Positions 44,702 through 53,433 of a stretch of DNA of 64,000 bases are shown here, in pieces. Numbering within the stretch: the first letter of the stretch is position 1; each line of letters opens with the position of its first letter. Below the pieces are notes generated by a model. That model had not been told where the DNA came from, made no database searches, and saw nothing but the letters and a program-made list of their open reading frames with translations. The position numbers and the translations under genes are program-made. Origin of the DNA: Flavobacterium alkalisoli (GTDB lineage: Bacteria; Bacteroidota; Bacteroidia; Flavobacteriales; Flavobacteriaceae); the NCBI RefSeq assembly GCF_008000935.1, contig NZ_CP042831.1, positions 3,410,001 to 3,474,000 on the forward strand, read 5' to 3'.

Positions 44702-46690
44702 ATGAAATTCAAGGTAGTATCAGACTATAAGCCTATGGGCGATCAGCCCGAAGCAATAAAACAACTCAGTAACGGATTAAAATCGGGGGAACGTTTTCAA
44801 ACTCTGTTAGGGGTTACCGGTTCGGGTAAAACTTTTACCATGGCAAACGTTGTGGAAGAGGTACAAAAACCTACCCTTGTACTGGCACATAACAAAACGC
44901 TGGCGGCACAGCTGTATAGCGAGTTTAAGCAGTTTTTCCCTAACAATGCGGTTGAATACTTTGTGTCTTACTACGACTACTACCAACCCGAAGCTTATAT
45001 ACCCGTAACGGGAACATATATAGAAAAAGACCTTTCCATAAACGAGGAACTGGAAAAAATGCGTTTAAGCACTACCTCTTCCCTACTTTCGGGAAGGCGC
45101 GACGTACTTGTGGTTGCTTCGGTTTCCTGCCTGTATGGTATAGGTAACCCTGTTGAGTTTCAAAAGAACGTAATCTCTATAGAGCGCGATCAGGTTATAT
45201 CAAGAACTAAACTTTTACACAGGTTGGTACAGAGCCTTTATTCCCGTACCGAAGCTGAATTTACCCCAGGTACTTTCCGTATTAAGGGGGATACGGTAGA
45301 GATTTTCCCTAGTTATGCTGATGATCCTTTCCGAGTACATTTCTTTGGGGATGAGATTGAAGAAATTGAAGCTTTTGATGCCAAAACAGCTCTTGTAATA
45401 GAAAAATACGACCGTCTTAATATTTATCCTGCCAATATGTTTGTAACCTCTCCCGACGTGCTTCAGGGTGCTATATGGGAAATACAGCAGGATTTGGTAA
45501 AACAGGTAGATTACTTTAAGGAAATAGGCAAGCACCTAGAAGCTAAACGCCTTGAGGAGCGTACCAATTTTGACCTTGAGATGATTCGTGAACTTGGTTA
45601 CTGTTCAGGTATCGAGAACTATTCCCGTTATCTTGACCGAAGGTTACCGGGCACAAGGCCTTTCTGCCTTCTGGATTATTTCCCTGATGATTTTCTTATG
45701 GTGATTGACGAAAGCCACGTAACGGTTTCTCAGGTACACGCCATGTATGGTGGTGACCGTTCCCGTAAAGAAAATCTTGTGGAATACGGCTTTAGGCTGC
45801 CTGCGGCGATGGATAACCGTCCGCTTAAGTTTGAGGAGTTTGAAGCGCTGCAAAATCAGGTAGTCTATGTAAGTGCCACTCCTGCCGATTATGAGCTTCA
45901 AAAAAGTGGCGGTGTATATGTGGAACAGGTTATACGTCCTACTGGGCTATTAGACCCTATAATTGAAGTTCGCCCAAGCCTTAACCAAATAGACGATCTT
46001 ATAGAAGAGATACAACAACGTGTAGAGGCCGACGAACGCGTACTGGTTACTACACTAACCAAACGTATGGCCGAAGAACTTGCCAAATACCTGACCAAGG
46101 TATCTATTCGATGCCGTTATATCCACTCGGAAGTGGATACACTGGAGCGTGTGGAGATCATGCAGGATTTACGTAAAGGCCTGTTTGATGTACTTATTGG
46201 GGTTAACCTTTTAAGGGAAGGGCTTGACCTGCCGGAAGTATCGCTTGTGGCTATACTGGATGCCGATAAGGAGGGCTTTTTAAGAAGTACGCGTTCACTG
46301 GTACAAACTGTAGGGCGTGCTGCCCGTAACGTAAACGGTAAGGCAATTATGTATGCTGATAAGATAACCGACAGTATGCAACGTACCATAGATGAAACCA
46401 ACTACCGCCGCGAAAAGCAAATGAACTTTAATACGGCACACGGACTGGAACCTAAAGCGCTTAATAAGAAAATTGAAAGTTCGCTTACCAAGAGCCCTAT
46501 CTCGTCATACCATTATGACAATACTCCTAAAATGGCTGCCGAGCCTGATACCACTTATATGGCTAAAGGCGAAATTGAAAAGATTATACGTGAAAAACGT
46601 AAGGCTATGGAAAAAGCCGCTAAAGATCTTGACTTTATGCAGGCTGCCAAGCTAAGGGATGAAATTAAGGTATTGCAGGAGAAGATATAA
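44702..46690 (+). CDS. uvrB: Excinuclease ABC subunit B
   Basis: 662 residues, the normal length. DNA-damage verification helicase of nucleotide excision repair, working with UvrA and UvrC. Walker A GVTGSGKTFT, the beta-hairpin region YYDYYQPEAYIP, helicase motif DESHVTVSQ, SATPADYE, LVTTLTKRMAEELA, GVNLLREGLDLPEVSL, QTVGRAARN and a C-terminal UVR motif (FMQAAKLRDEIKVLQ). Composition is normal for the window, in contrast to the gene that follows. Confidence 0.98.
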   Translation: MKFKVVSDYKPMGDQPEAIKQLSNGLKSGERFQTLLGVTGSGKTFTMANVVEEVQKPTLVLAHNKTLAAQLYSEFKQFFPNNAVEYFVSYYDYYQPEAYIPVTGTYIEKDLSINEELEKMRLSTTSSLLSGRRDVLVVASVSCLYGIGNPVEFQKNVISIERDQVISRTKLLHRLVQSLYSRTEAEFTPGTFRIKGDTVEIFPSYADDPFRVHFFGDEIEEIEAFDAKTALVIEKYDRLNIYPANMFVTSPDVLQGAIWEIQQDLVKQVDYFKEIGKHLEAKRLEERTNFDLEMIRELGYCSGIENYSRYLDRRLPGTRPFCLLDYFPDDFLMVIDESHVTVSQVHAMYGGDRSRKENLVEYGFRLPAAMDNRPLKFEEFEALQNQVVYVSATPADYELQKSGGVYVEQVIRPTGLLDPIIEVRPSLNQIDDLIEEIQQRVEADERVLVTTLTKRMAEELAKYLTKVSIRCRYIHSEVDTLERVEIMQDLRKGLFDVLIGVNLLREGLDLPEVSLVAILDADKEGFLRSTRSLVQTVGRAARNVNGKAIMYADKITDSMQRTIDETNYRREKQMNFNTAHGLEPKALNKKIESSLTKSPISSYHYDNTPKMAAEPDTTYMAKGEIEKIIREKRKAMEKAAKDLDFMQAAKLRDEIKVLQEKI

Positions 46691-46708
46691 GTATTTTTTG
46701 TATTTTGT

Positions 46709-46722
46709 GATAATAATCACCT
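46709..46722 (+). promoter_or_regulatory. Dyad upstream of the ATPase-methyltransferase locus
   Basis: GTGAT and ATCAC arms separated by 4 bases, centred 20 bases before the ATG at 46736. T-rich near-matches to the -7 box lie at 46694-46709 (TATTTTTTG and TATTTTG), none exact. It could be an operator or a weak leader hairpin. Confidence 0.3.
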
Positions 46723-46735
46723 TACAAAAAATAAC

Positions 46736-47275
46736 ATGAGAATAAAAGAATTACATTTAGATAATAAAGATGTTGAACAGTTCGGTTTAAAGGATTTTAA
46801 ATCTTCGAAATTTAGCTCTGTAATTGCTTTAGTTGGTAAAAACGGATCGGGTAAATCGCGATATCTAAAAGCCATTGAAAATAAGATAAAAAATTACGAT
46901 ATAACATCTGAATTAAATAAAAAATTTGATTATTTATCAAGTGATTTAGATGAAATACAAAGTCATTACACTAATCATTATAATGTTTATTTAGCTTATC
47001 AAGAGCTACAAGAAGCAAAAAAAAGTAAAAATGTTACTAAAATAAGTGATAAAGCAAATCTTTTTACGATTGCATGTAATAAATTGCCTCGGGGATTAAG
47101 ACCTACAGAAAAAACAATTAGTGAAAGAATCGATAAAATAAACAAAGAAATCACTCAACATCTGAAAATAATAAATCCCTCTGATTTAAGACGGCTTCAA
47201 AAAAGTTTTGATAATACAAACAAAAAAAAAGTTTTATTTCAAGATATAATTGACTCAGTAATTGAGATAGGATAA
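46736..47275 (+). CDS. ATPase-methyltransferase locus, N-terminal part with Walker A
   Basis: 179 residues. Starts like an ABC/RecF/SMC-type AAA ATPase: a short strand (RIKELHLDNKDV), FKSSKFSSVIALVGKNGSGKS with Walker A at 34-41, then a lysine-rich helical region (about 45-178) likely to be a coiled-coil arm. It lacks Walker B and the signature motif; both are in the next reading frame segment, which is in the same frame after one TAA (47273-47275). It is very AT-rich (a sampled stretch 46981-47040 has 14 G+C of 60). Either a split ATPase subunit or the 5' end of a gene with a nonsense mutation. Confidence 0.75.
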   Translation: MRIKELHLDNKDVEQFGLKDFKSSKFSSVIALVGKNGSGKSRYLKAIENKIKNYDITSELNKKFDYLSSDLDEIQSHYTNHYNVYLAYQELQEAKKSKNVTKISDKANLFTIACNKLPRGLRPTEKTISERIDKINKEITQHLKIINPSDLRRLQKSFDNTNKKKVLFQDIIDSVIEIG

Positions 47276-47290
47276 ATCAATGAATTCCAA
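47273..47290 (+). other. In-frame stop junction of the ATPase-methyltransferase locus
   Basis: TAA at 47273-47275 is followed by five sense codons in the same frame (Ile, Asn, Glu, Phe, Gln) and then the ATG at 47291. Without the TAA the locus reads as one chain of about 655 codons. Confidence 0.85.
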
Positions 47291-48703
47291 ATGATTAATG
47301 AAAGTTCTTTGACCTTTCTAGAAAAGCTTCCACATAGACTTGTATTGGATAAACTTGAATGTCAGGGAGACGAAAAAAAATTTAAAAGCCGTGTATCCTA
47401 TAAAAGATTTACATTATTAAAAGATCTTATCAAAGAATTTTTGGGAAAAGAAATTCTTTGGCACTATAAAAATTCTGATATAGATGAGCACGATGACCAT
47501 GTTTCTATAAAAGCTAGAGGATATTGGACTATAAATAATCGAACTTTCAACTATCAAGACTTTTCAGATGGGGAGAAGGTTCTTTTTTCATATGCCATAT
47601 TATTATTCCTACTGAATCTTAATCCAAAAATTAAATTTAAAGAATCAATAATCATAATTGATGAGCCTGAACTTAACCTACATCCAAAAGCTCAAATAAA
47701 ATTAATCCAAAGTTTAGAAAATTTAGTTAAAGAAAGAGGTCAACTTATTATTGCTACCCATTCATTATCTATTATTGCTACCTTAGATTATGGTTCAATT
47801 TTCTTGGTAAAAGATGATGAGTTATTAACTCCATCATCTTCTGTTCCTTTCAATGCAGTTGATGAATTAATGGGTTTTGAAGAACATTATAATAAGATTG
47901 TGGAATTTCTAGTTTCAACACCTTCTTGGGCAATGACAAATTTTATGGCTCAATGTTTTAAAGACCCAGAAGTATTTGAATCAGCAAATAAAAATGATCC
48001 TCAATTAGATGTTTTTAAACAACTAATTTTAAAAAAGAAAGAATTAAGGATTTTGGATTTTGGTTCTGGTTTAGGAAGACTATTAAAATGTATTAAAGAA
48101 GACAACGAAACTTGGAGTAGAATAAAAAATTATGATTGTTTTGATATTAATAAGGATTATAATCAAACTGTACTTGAACAAGGAGCTAACGCCATTTTTA
48201 ATGAAATAGATAATGTCCCTAAAAATTTCTATGATATTATTGTTTTAGTTAATGTATTACATGAGATACATATTCAATATTGGGAGGATACTTTAAATAA
48301 ATTAAAATTAGCCTTAAGCTCAAATGGTCATTTAGTCATTATTGAAGACTTTGAGTTACCTATAGGTGAGTTACCTAATGATTTAGGATTTCTTCTTTTG
48401 GAAAAAGATGAACTTAAAATTTTACTTGGCAAGAATGTCACTTTCATATCTCCAAATAATGATCGTTATAAAAATCGCATAATTGGCAGTATAATTTCAT
48501 CTGAAAACATGAATACAATAGACAAAAAGCTCATAATCAAAACTATGGAAAGTTTGAAAGAAAATGCTTTAAATGCTATTCAAGACTACAGAAATATGCA
48601 AGAAAAAAAACTTAACATAGGAAGACTGTATGCTTTAAAATCAAACTCTTATGTTAATAGCCAATTAGCTATAAATTATTTAAATGAGCAAAAATCAGGC
48701 TAA
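47291..48703 (+). CDS. ATPase-methyltransferase locus, C-terminal part: ATPase signature/Walker B plus SAM methyltransferase
   Basis: 470 residues. The first half completes an ABC-type ATPase: signature FSDGEK (91-96), Walker B IIIIDEPELNLHP (120-132) and H-loop ATHS (155-158), the pattern of AAA_15/AAA_21 and OLD-like proteins. From about 250 a class I methyltransferase domain follows: motif I ILDFGSGLGR (254-263), acidic residue in YDCFDINKD, and YDIIVLVNVLHEI (314-326). The C-terminal 90 residues are helical and unassigned. No Toprim, HNH or other nuclease domain is visible. The ATPase cannot bind ATP without the Walker A in the upstream segment. AT-rich (18 G+C of 60 at 47641-47700). Function unknown; genome defence is a hypothesis. 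Confidence 0.75.
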   Translation: MINESSLTFLEKLPHRLVLDKLECQGDEKKFKSRVSYKRFTLLKDLIKEFLGKEILWHYKNSDIDEHDDHVSIKARGYWTINNRTFNYQDFSDGEKVLFSYAILLFLLNLNPKIKFKESIIIIDEPELNLHPKAQIKLIQSLENLVKERGQLIIATHSLSIIATLDYGSIFLVKDDELLTPSSSVPFNAVDELMGFEEHYNKIVEFLVSTPSWAMTNFMAQCFKDPEVFESANKNDPQLDVFKQLILKKKELRILDFGSGLGRLLKCIKEDNETWSRIKNYDCFDINKDYNQTVLEQGANAIFNEIDNVPKNFYDIIVLVNVLHEIHIQYWEDTLNKLKLALSSNGHLVIIEDFELPIGELPNDLGFLLLEKDELKILLGKNVTFISPNNDRYKNRIIGSIISSENMNTIDKKLIIKTMESLKENALNAIQDYRNMQEKKLNIGRLYALKSNSYVNSQLAINYLNEQKSG

Positions 48704-48758
48704 TCATATTCCTTTTAAAAATCAAAAAAATCCCTATATTTATGTGTTGTAACACAGG

Positions 48759-50651
48759 ATGAGGATGAAAAAACTTTACAGCTTACTCTTTGCGCTAATT
48801 ATCTTTACATTATCGCAAAACATTTATGCCCAAAAAGACAGCATTGCAAAAGCAACTGATTCTGTTAATGCGGTTACCCTTGAGGCATATAATATTAAGC
48901 TGGCTCAAATTGAGCAGCAGCGTTTAAAAGACTCCATTAAGAAGTCTGAACTGGAACAACAGCTGCAATCTCTTAAAACTACCGACAACCTTAAGAAAGA
49001 AGAACTCCAAAAGGAACTGGAAGAGCTTGAAAACCGTGAAGCGACCAGGCTTGCTGCTAAAAGGGAACAGATAGACAAACTGCGTTCTAAAATAAAAGGC
49101 AGTCCGGTTAGGGGCTTTTTTAACGATACCCTGTTCAATATTTACAGTAAGTTGGGCAGCTTCTCCGCTGCCGAAAGGGCTCAGGCCATAACAAGGCGCA
49201 TAGAAGAACTTGGCGACAATATACTGTTTGAACCCGATTCACTAAAAACATCAAACAACGAAACAACAGCCGATTTAGTTTACCACGACAGGATAATTGT
49301 AAGTGTATCTGAAAATGATGCCATTTGGAACAATACCTCAAAAGAGCTGCTTGCAAAAACATATCAGAAGATTATTACTGATGAGATTACTGCCTATAAA
49401 AATGAAACCAGTTTCAAGACTCTCGCTAAAGAAGTTGCATTGGCACTTTTGGTTATAGGCTTACTGGTACTCTTAATATACCTTTCAGGAAAACTATTCC
49501 ACTGGACTGCTGAAAAAATAAAACAGCAGAAAGACAAAAGGATACATGGTATTAAAATTAAATCCTACGAGCTTTTTGATGCCGACAGGCAGGTTAACCT
49601 TCTGCTATTGGTAAATAAACTGGTTAAGTGGCTGTTTATATTATTACTTATTTACATAGCCTTACCTGTATTATTTGGTATTTTCCCTTGGACACAAAAC
49701 TTTGCCGAAACGTTATTTGGTTATATACTAAGTCCGGTTAAAAAAGTTGCTTTCGGCTTATGGGGTTACCTCCCTAACCTTATTACAATTATTGTACTGA
49801 TAATCATATTCAGGTACATCCTTAAATTTGCGCGATTCCTTAAAAATGAGATTGCAAGAGGCAACCTGCATATAGATGGTTTTTACCCCGACTGGGCTAA
49901 CCCTACTTACCAGATTGTTCGTGTACTTATACTCGCATTCTTACTGATAGTTATTTTCCCTTACTTACCGGGAAGCGACTCTGCCGTATTTAAAGGCGTA
50001 TCGGTTTTCTTAGGATTTCTTTTCACTTTTGGGTCTATGGGCTCGTTGTCTAATATCATAGCAGGAATCGTACTTACCTATATGCGTCTGTTCAAGATTA
50101 ACGACCGCGTAAAAATTGGTGATGTCGTGGGCGATGTTATAGAGAAATCGCTGCTGGTAACACGTATACGTACCACTAAAAATGAAATTATATCCATACC
50201 AAACTCTACGGTTATGAGCAGCCATACTATTAATTACAGTAGCGACACCGTGAGCAATGGCCTTATATTACACACTACGGTAACCATTGGGTATGATGTA
50301 CCGTGGAAAGACATACAACAGGCACTTATTGAAGCTGCCGACAGGACGGAATTCCTGCTTAAAGACCCTAAGCCTTTTGTACTGCAAACCAGCCTTGAGG
50401 ACTTTTATGTAGCCTACCAGATTAATGCCTATACCAAGGAAGCCAACAAACAGGCGGGTATATATAGCGAACTTCATAAAAATATACAGGATTGCTGTAA
50501 TGAAATGGGAATAGAAATATTATCTCCTCATTACAGGGCTGCACGCGACGGTAATATGACCACTATTCCGGCAGATTATCTGGATAAGGACTATAAAGCA
50601 CCTTCGTTTAATGTGAAAATGGATAAAGACAACAACGAACCTAAAGCATAA
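48759..50651 (+). CDS. MscS-type mechanosensitive channel, large form with exported N-terminus
   Basis: 630 residues. A signal peptide (LYSLLFALIIFTLSQNIYAQ) leads into a long charged coiled coil (about 45-115) and a periplasmic domain. Four or more membrane helices follow (about 223-420), then the MscS pore and beta domain (SNIIAGIVLTYMRLFKINDRVKIGD, TTKNEIISIPNSTVMSS). The extended N-terminus recalls MscK/YnaI-like channels. It opens under membrane tension to release solutes. ATGs at 48759 and 48765 are both possible. The partner channel starts 6 bases later. Confidence 0.88.
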   Translation: MRMKKLYSLLFALIIFTLSQNIYAQKDSIAKATDSVNAVTLEAYNIKLAQIEQQRLKDSIKKSELEQQLQSLKTTDNLKKEELQKELEELENREATRLAAKREQIDKLRSKIKGSPVRGFFNDTLFNIYSKLGSFSAAERAQAITRRIEELGDNILFEPDSLKTSNNETTADLVYHDRIIVSVSENDAIWNNTSKELLAKTYQKIITDEITAYKNETSFKTLAKEVALALLVIGLLVLLIYLSGKLFHWTAEKIKQQKDKRIHGIKIKSYELFDADRQVNLLLLVNKLVKWLFILLLIYIALPVLFGIFPWTQNFAETLFGYILSPVKKVAFGLWGYLPNLITIIVLIIIFRYILKFARFLKNEIARGNLHIDGFYPDWANPTYQIVRVLILAFLLIVIFPYLPGSDSAVFKGVSVFLGFLFTFGSMGSLSNIIAGIVLTYMRLFKINDRVKIGDVVGDVIEKSLLVTRIRTTKNEIISIPNSTVMSSHTINYSSDTVSNGLILHTTVTIGYDVPWKDIQQALIEAADRTEFLLKDPKPFVLQTSLEDFYVAYQINAYTKEANKQAGIYSELHKNIQDCCNEMGIEILSPHYRAARDGNMTTIPADYLDKDYKAPSFNVKMDKDNNEPKA

Positions 50652-50657
50652 TACACC

Positions 50658-51485
50658 ATGTGGGAACAAATTAAAGAGTTGCTTAATGAAACGCTTATAA
50701 CCATTGGCAAAACCCAGTTAAAAGTAAGCTCTGTTATTACACTTATCCTGTTTTGGGTAGTGGTAACCTTTATTTTAAAAATAATTAAAAAGAGTATTTA
50801 CCGTATACACAGTTTTGATGATGCTAAAAAGTACTCCATTTTTACATTGGTTAAATACATACTGCTGGTAATTGCTGTAGTATTATCAATGGAAATAGTA
50901 GGCTTTAACCTTTCGGTACTGCTGGCCGGATCCGCTGCCTTATTAGTAGGTTTAGGTTTAGGTATCCAAAATCTGTTTAGCGATTACATATCGGGTATAG
51001 TAATATTGGTAGACTCCGCAGTAAAAATGGGAGATGTTATAGAGGTTAATAACATTGTAGGAACGGTAGAGGAAATAAGATTAAGAACCACCACAGTACT
51101 TACCCGTGACGATAAGTATATTATTATACCTAACTCAGACCTTACCCGTAACGAACTTATTAACTGGACACATAACGCGTTAGCTTCCCGTTTTGAGGTA
51201 ACTGTGGGTGTAGATTACTCATCGGATGTTGAACTGGTAACAAACCTTTTAAAAGAAGCTGCTGCCGAAGAACCGGGAGTACTACAAAAACCCGCTCCGT
51301 TTGTACGTTTCAATAATTTTGGAGATTCATCGTTGGACTTCTCGGTTTACTTTTGGGTAGAAGACGTATTTAGAGTAGAAAATGCCAAAAGCCAGATGCG
51401 CTACCGCATTTTAGATAAATTCAGGAAGAATGGAGTTTCAATACCATTCCCGCAAAGAGTGCTGCATACAGCGACTGGAAATTAA
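50658..51485 (+). CDS. MscS-type mechanosensitive channel, small form
   Basis: 275 residues. Three membrane helices (about 20-42, 62-82 and 88-110) lead to the Gly/Ala-rich pore helix LAGSAALLVGLGLGIQNLF, then the beta domain (DVIEVNNIVGTVEEIRLRTT, IIIPNSDL) and the C-terminal vestibule (FGDSSLDFSVYFWV). This is the E. coli MscS size. Tandem with the large channel, so probably co-expressed; hetero-oligomers are unlikely given the size difference. Overlaps the convergent TerB-like gene by 4 bases. Confidence 0.92.
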   Translation: MWEQIKELLNETLITIGKTQLKVSSVITLILFWVVVTFILKIIKKSIYRIHSFDDAKKYSIFTLVKYILLVIAVVLSMEIVGFNLSVLLAGSAALLVGLGLGIQNLFSDYISGIVILVDSAVKMGDVIEVNNIVGTVEEIRLRTTTVLTRDDKYIIIPNSDLTRNELINWTHNALASRFEVTVGVDYSSDVELVTNLLKEAAAEEPGVLQKPAPFVRFNNFGDSSLDFSVYFWVEDVFRVENAKSQMRYRILDKFRKNGVSIPFPQRVLHTATGN

Positions 51486-51883
51486 TTATGCTGTGCCCTG
51501 AAAAGCGCCAGCAATACATCAGGATCAATAAGTCCGGTTGGAGATTTCTGCATTTCCTGCAACACACTTCTCATGGCAAAAGGACTAAGCCCCATATTAA
51601 CACCCATTTCACGTATGGCAACCTGCTCATTATCATGCAATATACCATCTGCATGCATTAAAAGTGCCAGACGGTAAAACTGTAGTATACGCTGATGTTC
51701 GGATTTAATAACCACCTTTTTAGCCTCATGTACAAAAAGACTTTCAAAAACACTTTTTTCAACCTTAAGCTGAGAAGCTACAATAGTCAGAAACTGGTAT
51801 TCGCGCTCGTGTATCTGCCCGTCTATTCTTGCAAACGCAATCATTTCTGACAATAAGCTTAATTTTTCTTCATATGTGCTCAT
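51482..51883 (-). CDS. TerB-like helical protein
   Basis: 133 residues, all alpha-helical. Two similar halves carry the TerB-like pattern: LLSEMIAFARIDGQIHEREY and LALLMHADGILHDNE, each with an acidic D-G-x-I-H-x-x-E motif that could bind metal. In related genomes such small proteins are sometimes misnamed excinuclease subunit B, for which there is no basis here. Cytosolic. Function not established; no other ter genes are present, so tellurite resistance is not implied. Confidence 0.75.
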   Translation of the reverse strand: MSTYEEKLSLLSEMIAFARIDGQIHEREYQFLTIVASQLKVEKSVFESLFVHEAKKVVIKSEHQRILQFYRLALLMHADGILHDNEQVAIREMGVNMGLSPFAMRSVLQEMQKSPTGLIDPDVLLALFRAQHN

Positions 51884-51934
51884 GAAAGTGGTATTTTTAG
51901 CTAATATATTGTTTTTACTGCAAAACTTTTAATT

Positions 51935-52738
51935 ATGGTTCGCAATTTTTTGTTAATCGTCCTATCTTTATGGTATATGACTGCTAAATCTCAAGAACAT
52001 ACTTCTTCACAAAACGTATCATCATTTACCATACAGGCACCACAACTTGGCGGTGAAAGAAAAATATGGGTATACCTGCCTTTTAATTATAATGAAACCC
52101 ATAAAAAGTTTCCTGTAATATATATGCATGACGGTCAAAACCTGTTTGACAGCTTTACAGCCTTTGCAGGAGAATGGCGCATTGATGAAGTGTTGGACAG
52201 TCTAAAAGCTGAGTCTATAGTAATAGGAATAGAAAACGGAGGCGATAAACGGATTAACGAGCTTACCCCCTACACCAACGAAAAATACGGCGGAGGTGAT
52301 GGTGATAAATACCTTGATTTTTTGGTAAACACCCTTAAGCCTTACGTAGATGAAAATTACCATACACTTACCGACAGGAACAATACAACTATTTTTGGCA
52401 GCTCGCTTGGAGGATTAATATCCTTTTATGCCATACTTAAGTATCCAAAAGTGTTTGGTAAGGCAGGTGTATTCTCCCCTTCATTTTGGTTTAGTGAAGA
52501 TATGTATGACCTTCTACATAATACCGAGACTATAGATGCCAGGATATATTTTATGGCCGGTGACCATGAAAGCAGCGAAACCATTACCGATTTAGAGCGA
52601 ATGGAAGAACTGGTAAAGTATAAGATAAAGGACAAAAAACAGTTTCTTAAAAAGGTTGTACACAACGGCAGGCATAATGAAACGCTTTGGACTAACGAGT
52701 TTAAAGAAGCTTATTTATGGCTTACTGATAATGATTGA
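51935..52738 (+). CDS. Secreted esterase (alpha/beta hydrolase, esterase D-like)
   Basis: 267 residues. Signal peptide at the N-terminus (FLLIVLSLWYMTAKSQ). Alpha/beta-hydrolase core of the putative-esterase family: RKIWVYLPFNYNETHKKFPV, YMHDGQNLFDS, nucleophile elbow FGSSLGG with the catalytic Ser, GVFSPSFWFS and a terminal His in GRHNETLW. Related proteins are siderophore, feruloyl or carbohydrate esterases; the substrate is undetermined. Confidence 0.85.
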   Translation: MVRNFLLIVLSLWYMTAKSQEHTSSQNVSSFTIQAPQLGGERKIWVYLPFNYNETHKKFPVIYMHDGQNLFDSFTAFAGEWRIDEVLDSLKAESIVIGIENGGDKRINELTPYTNEKYGGGDGDKYLDFLVNTLKPYVDENYHTLTDRNNTTIFGSSLGGLISFYAILKYPKVFGKAGVFSPSFWFSEDMYDLLHNTETIDARIYFMAGDHESSETITDLERMEELVKYKIKDKKQFLKKVVHNGRHNETLWTNEFKEAYLWLTDND

Positions 52739-52749
52739 GTGTAAAAAGA

Positions 52750-52779
52750 TTGTTATATCAACACATTGCCATACCTTTG
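52750..52779 (+). promoter_or_regulatory. Promoter of the DUF1456 gene
   Basis: TTG at 52750-52752, a 19-base spacer and TACCTTTG at 52772-52779, one of the best -33/-7 pairs in the window. It ends 13 bases before the ATG. Confidence 0.7.
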
Positions 52780-52792
52780 CAAAAAATAAGAT

Positions 52793-53245
52793 ATGAATAA
52801 TAACGATGTATTTAAAAAATTAAGGGTAGCACTTCAGCTTCGTGATGACCAGATTGTAGAGATTATGGAACTGGTAGACTTTAGGGTATCTAAAGCTGAA
52901 TTGGGAGCTTTTTTCCGTAACGCCGACCATCCAAACTATATGGATTGTGGCGACCAGGTGCTTCGTAATTTTTTAAACGGACTTATTATTCACCTTCGAG
53001 GCACTAAGGAAGAGCCTAAAAACCCACAGGAAGTACTGGCTAAAAACAAAACTGCAGTTAAAAATAATAAAAAGAGTTTCTCTACCACTAAACAGGATAA
53101 ACCGAAGACTGACAGACCTAAAAGCAATAAACCTAAAGCTACTAAAGCAGACGATAAAAAGCCCGCTAAGAACTTTAAGGCTAAAAAACCGGCTCCTGTT
53201 GTTGAGAAGTTTAAGTTTAAATCTGGCAAGAAGTCGGATTCATAA
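52793..53245 (+). CDS. DUF1456 (YehS-like) protein with basic tail
   Basis: 150 residues. The N-terminal 80 contain a DUF1456 repeat: NNDVFKKLRVALQLRDDQI, then VSKAELGAFFRNADHPNY and QVLRNFLNGLIIHLRG. The remaining 70 residues are Lys/Ala/Pro-rich, resembling histone-like or RNA-binding tails. This suggests nucleic-acid contact, but no function is established. Monocistronic. Confidence 0.85.
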   Translation: MNNNDVFKKLRVALQLRDDQIVEIMELVDFRVSKAELGAFFRNADHPNYMDCGDQVLRNFLNGLIIHLRGTKEEPKNPQEVLAKNKTAVKNNKKSFSTTKQDKPKTDRPKSNKPKATKADDKKPAKNFKAKKPAPVVEKFKFKSGKKSDS

Positions 53246-53368
53246 TTCATGCTTTAATTCTGAGTGAGGATTCCGTAATTATTTTCTTTCATTTTATCAA
53301 TCCCGTAAAAGTTTAATAAATATATGTTAAGTAACATTATATTAAACCTTTAAGAGGATATCGTTTTG

Positions 53369-53376
53369 TAAATTTG
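53369..53376 (+). promoter_or_regulatory. -7 promoter box for otsAB
   Basis: TAAATTTG. A possible TTG start at 53374 is inside it, so the ATG at 53434 is used, giving a leader of about 50 bases. Confidence 0.6.
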
Positions 53377-53433
53377 GATGAATCGCCTGCATGGCAGGAC
53401 TTTACTTCCATCAGGCAAAACGCCATCTATATA

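Noticed and set aside
47276..47290. A frameshift as the cause of the split ATPase gene
   Set aside because: Both segments are in the same frame; the break is a stop codon, not an insertion or deletion.
51482..51883. Second excinuclease B or tellurite-resistance gene
   Set aside because: The true UvrB is at 44702-46690. This is a 133-residue TerB-like helical protein, and no other ter genes are present.
53374..53433. Upstream start for the trehalose fusion
   Set aside because: It lies inside the -7 box; the OtsA family begins near MKIITVSYRLP at 53434.
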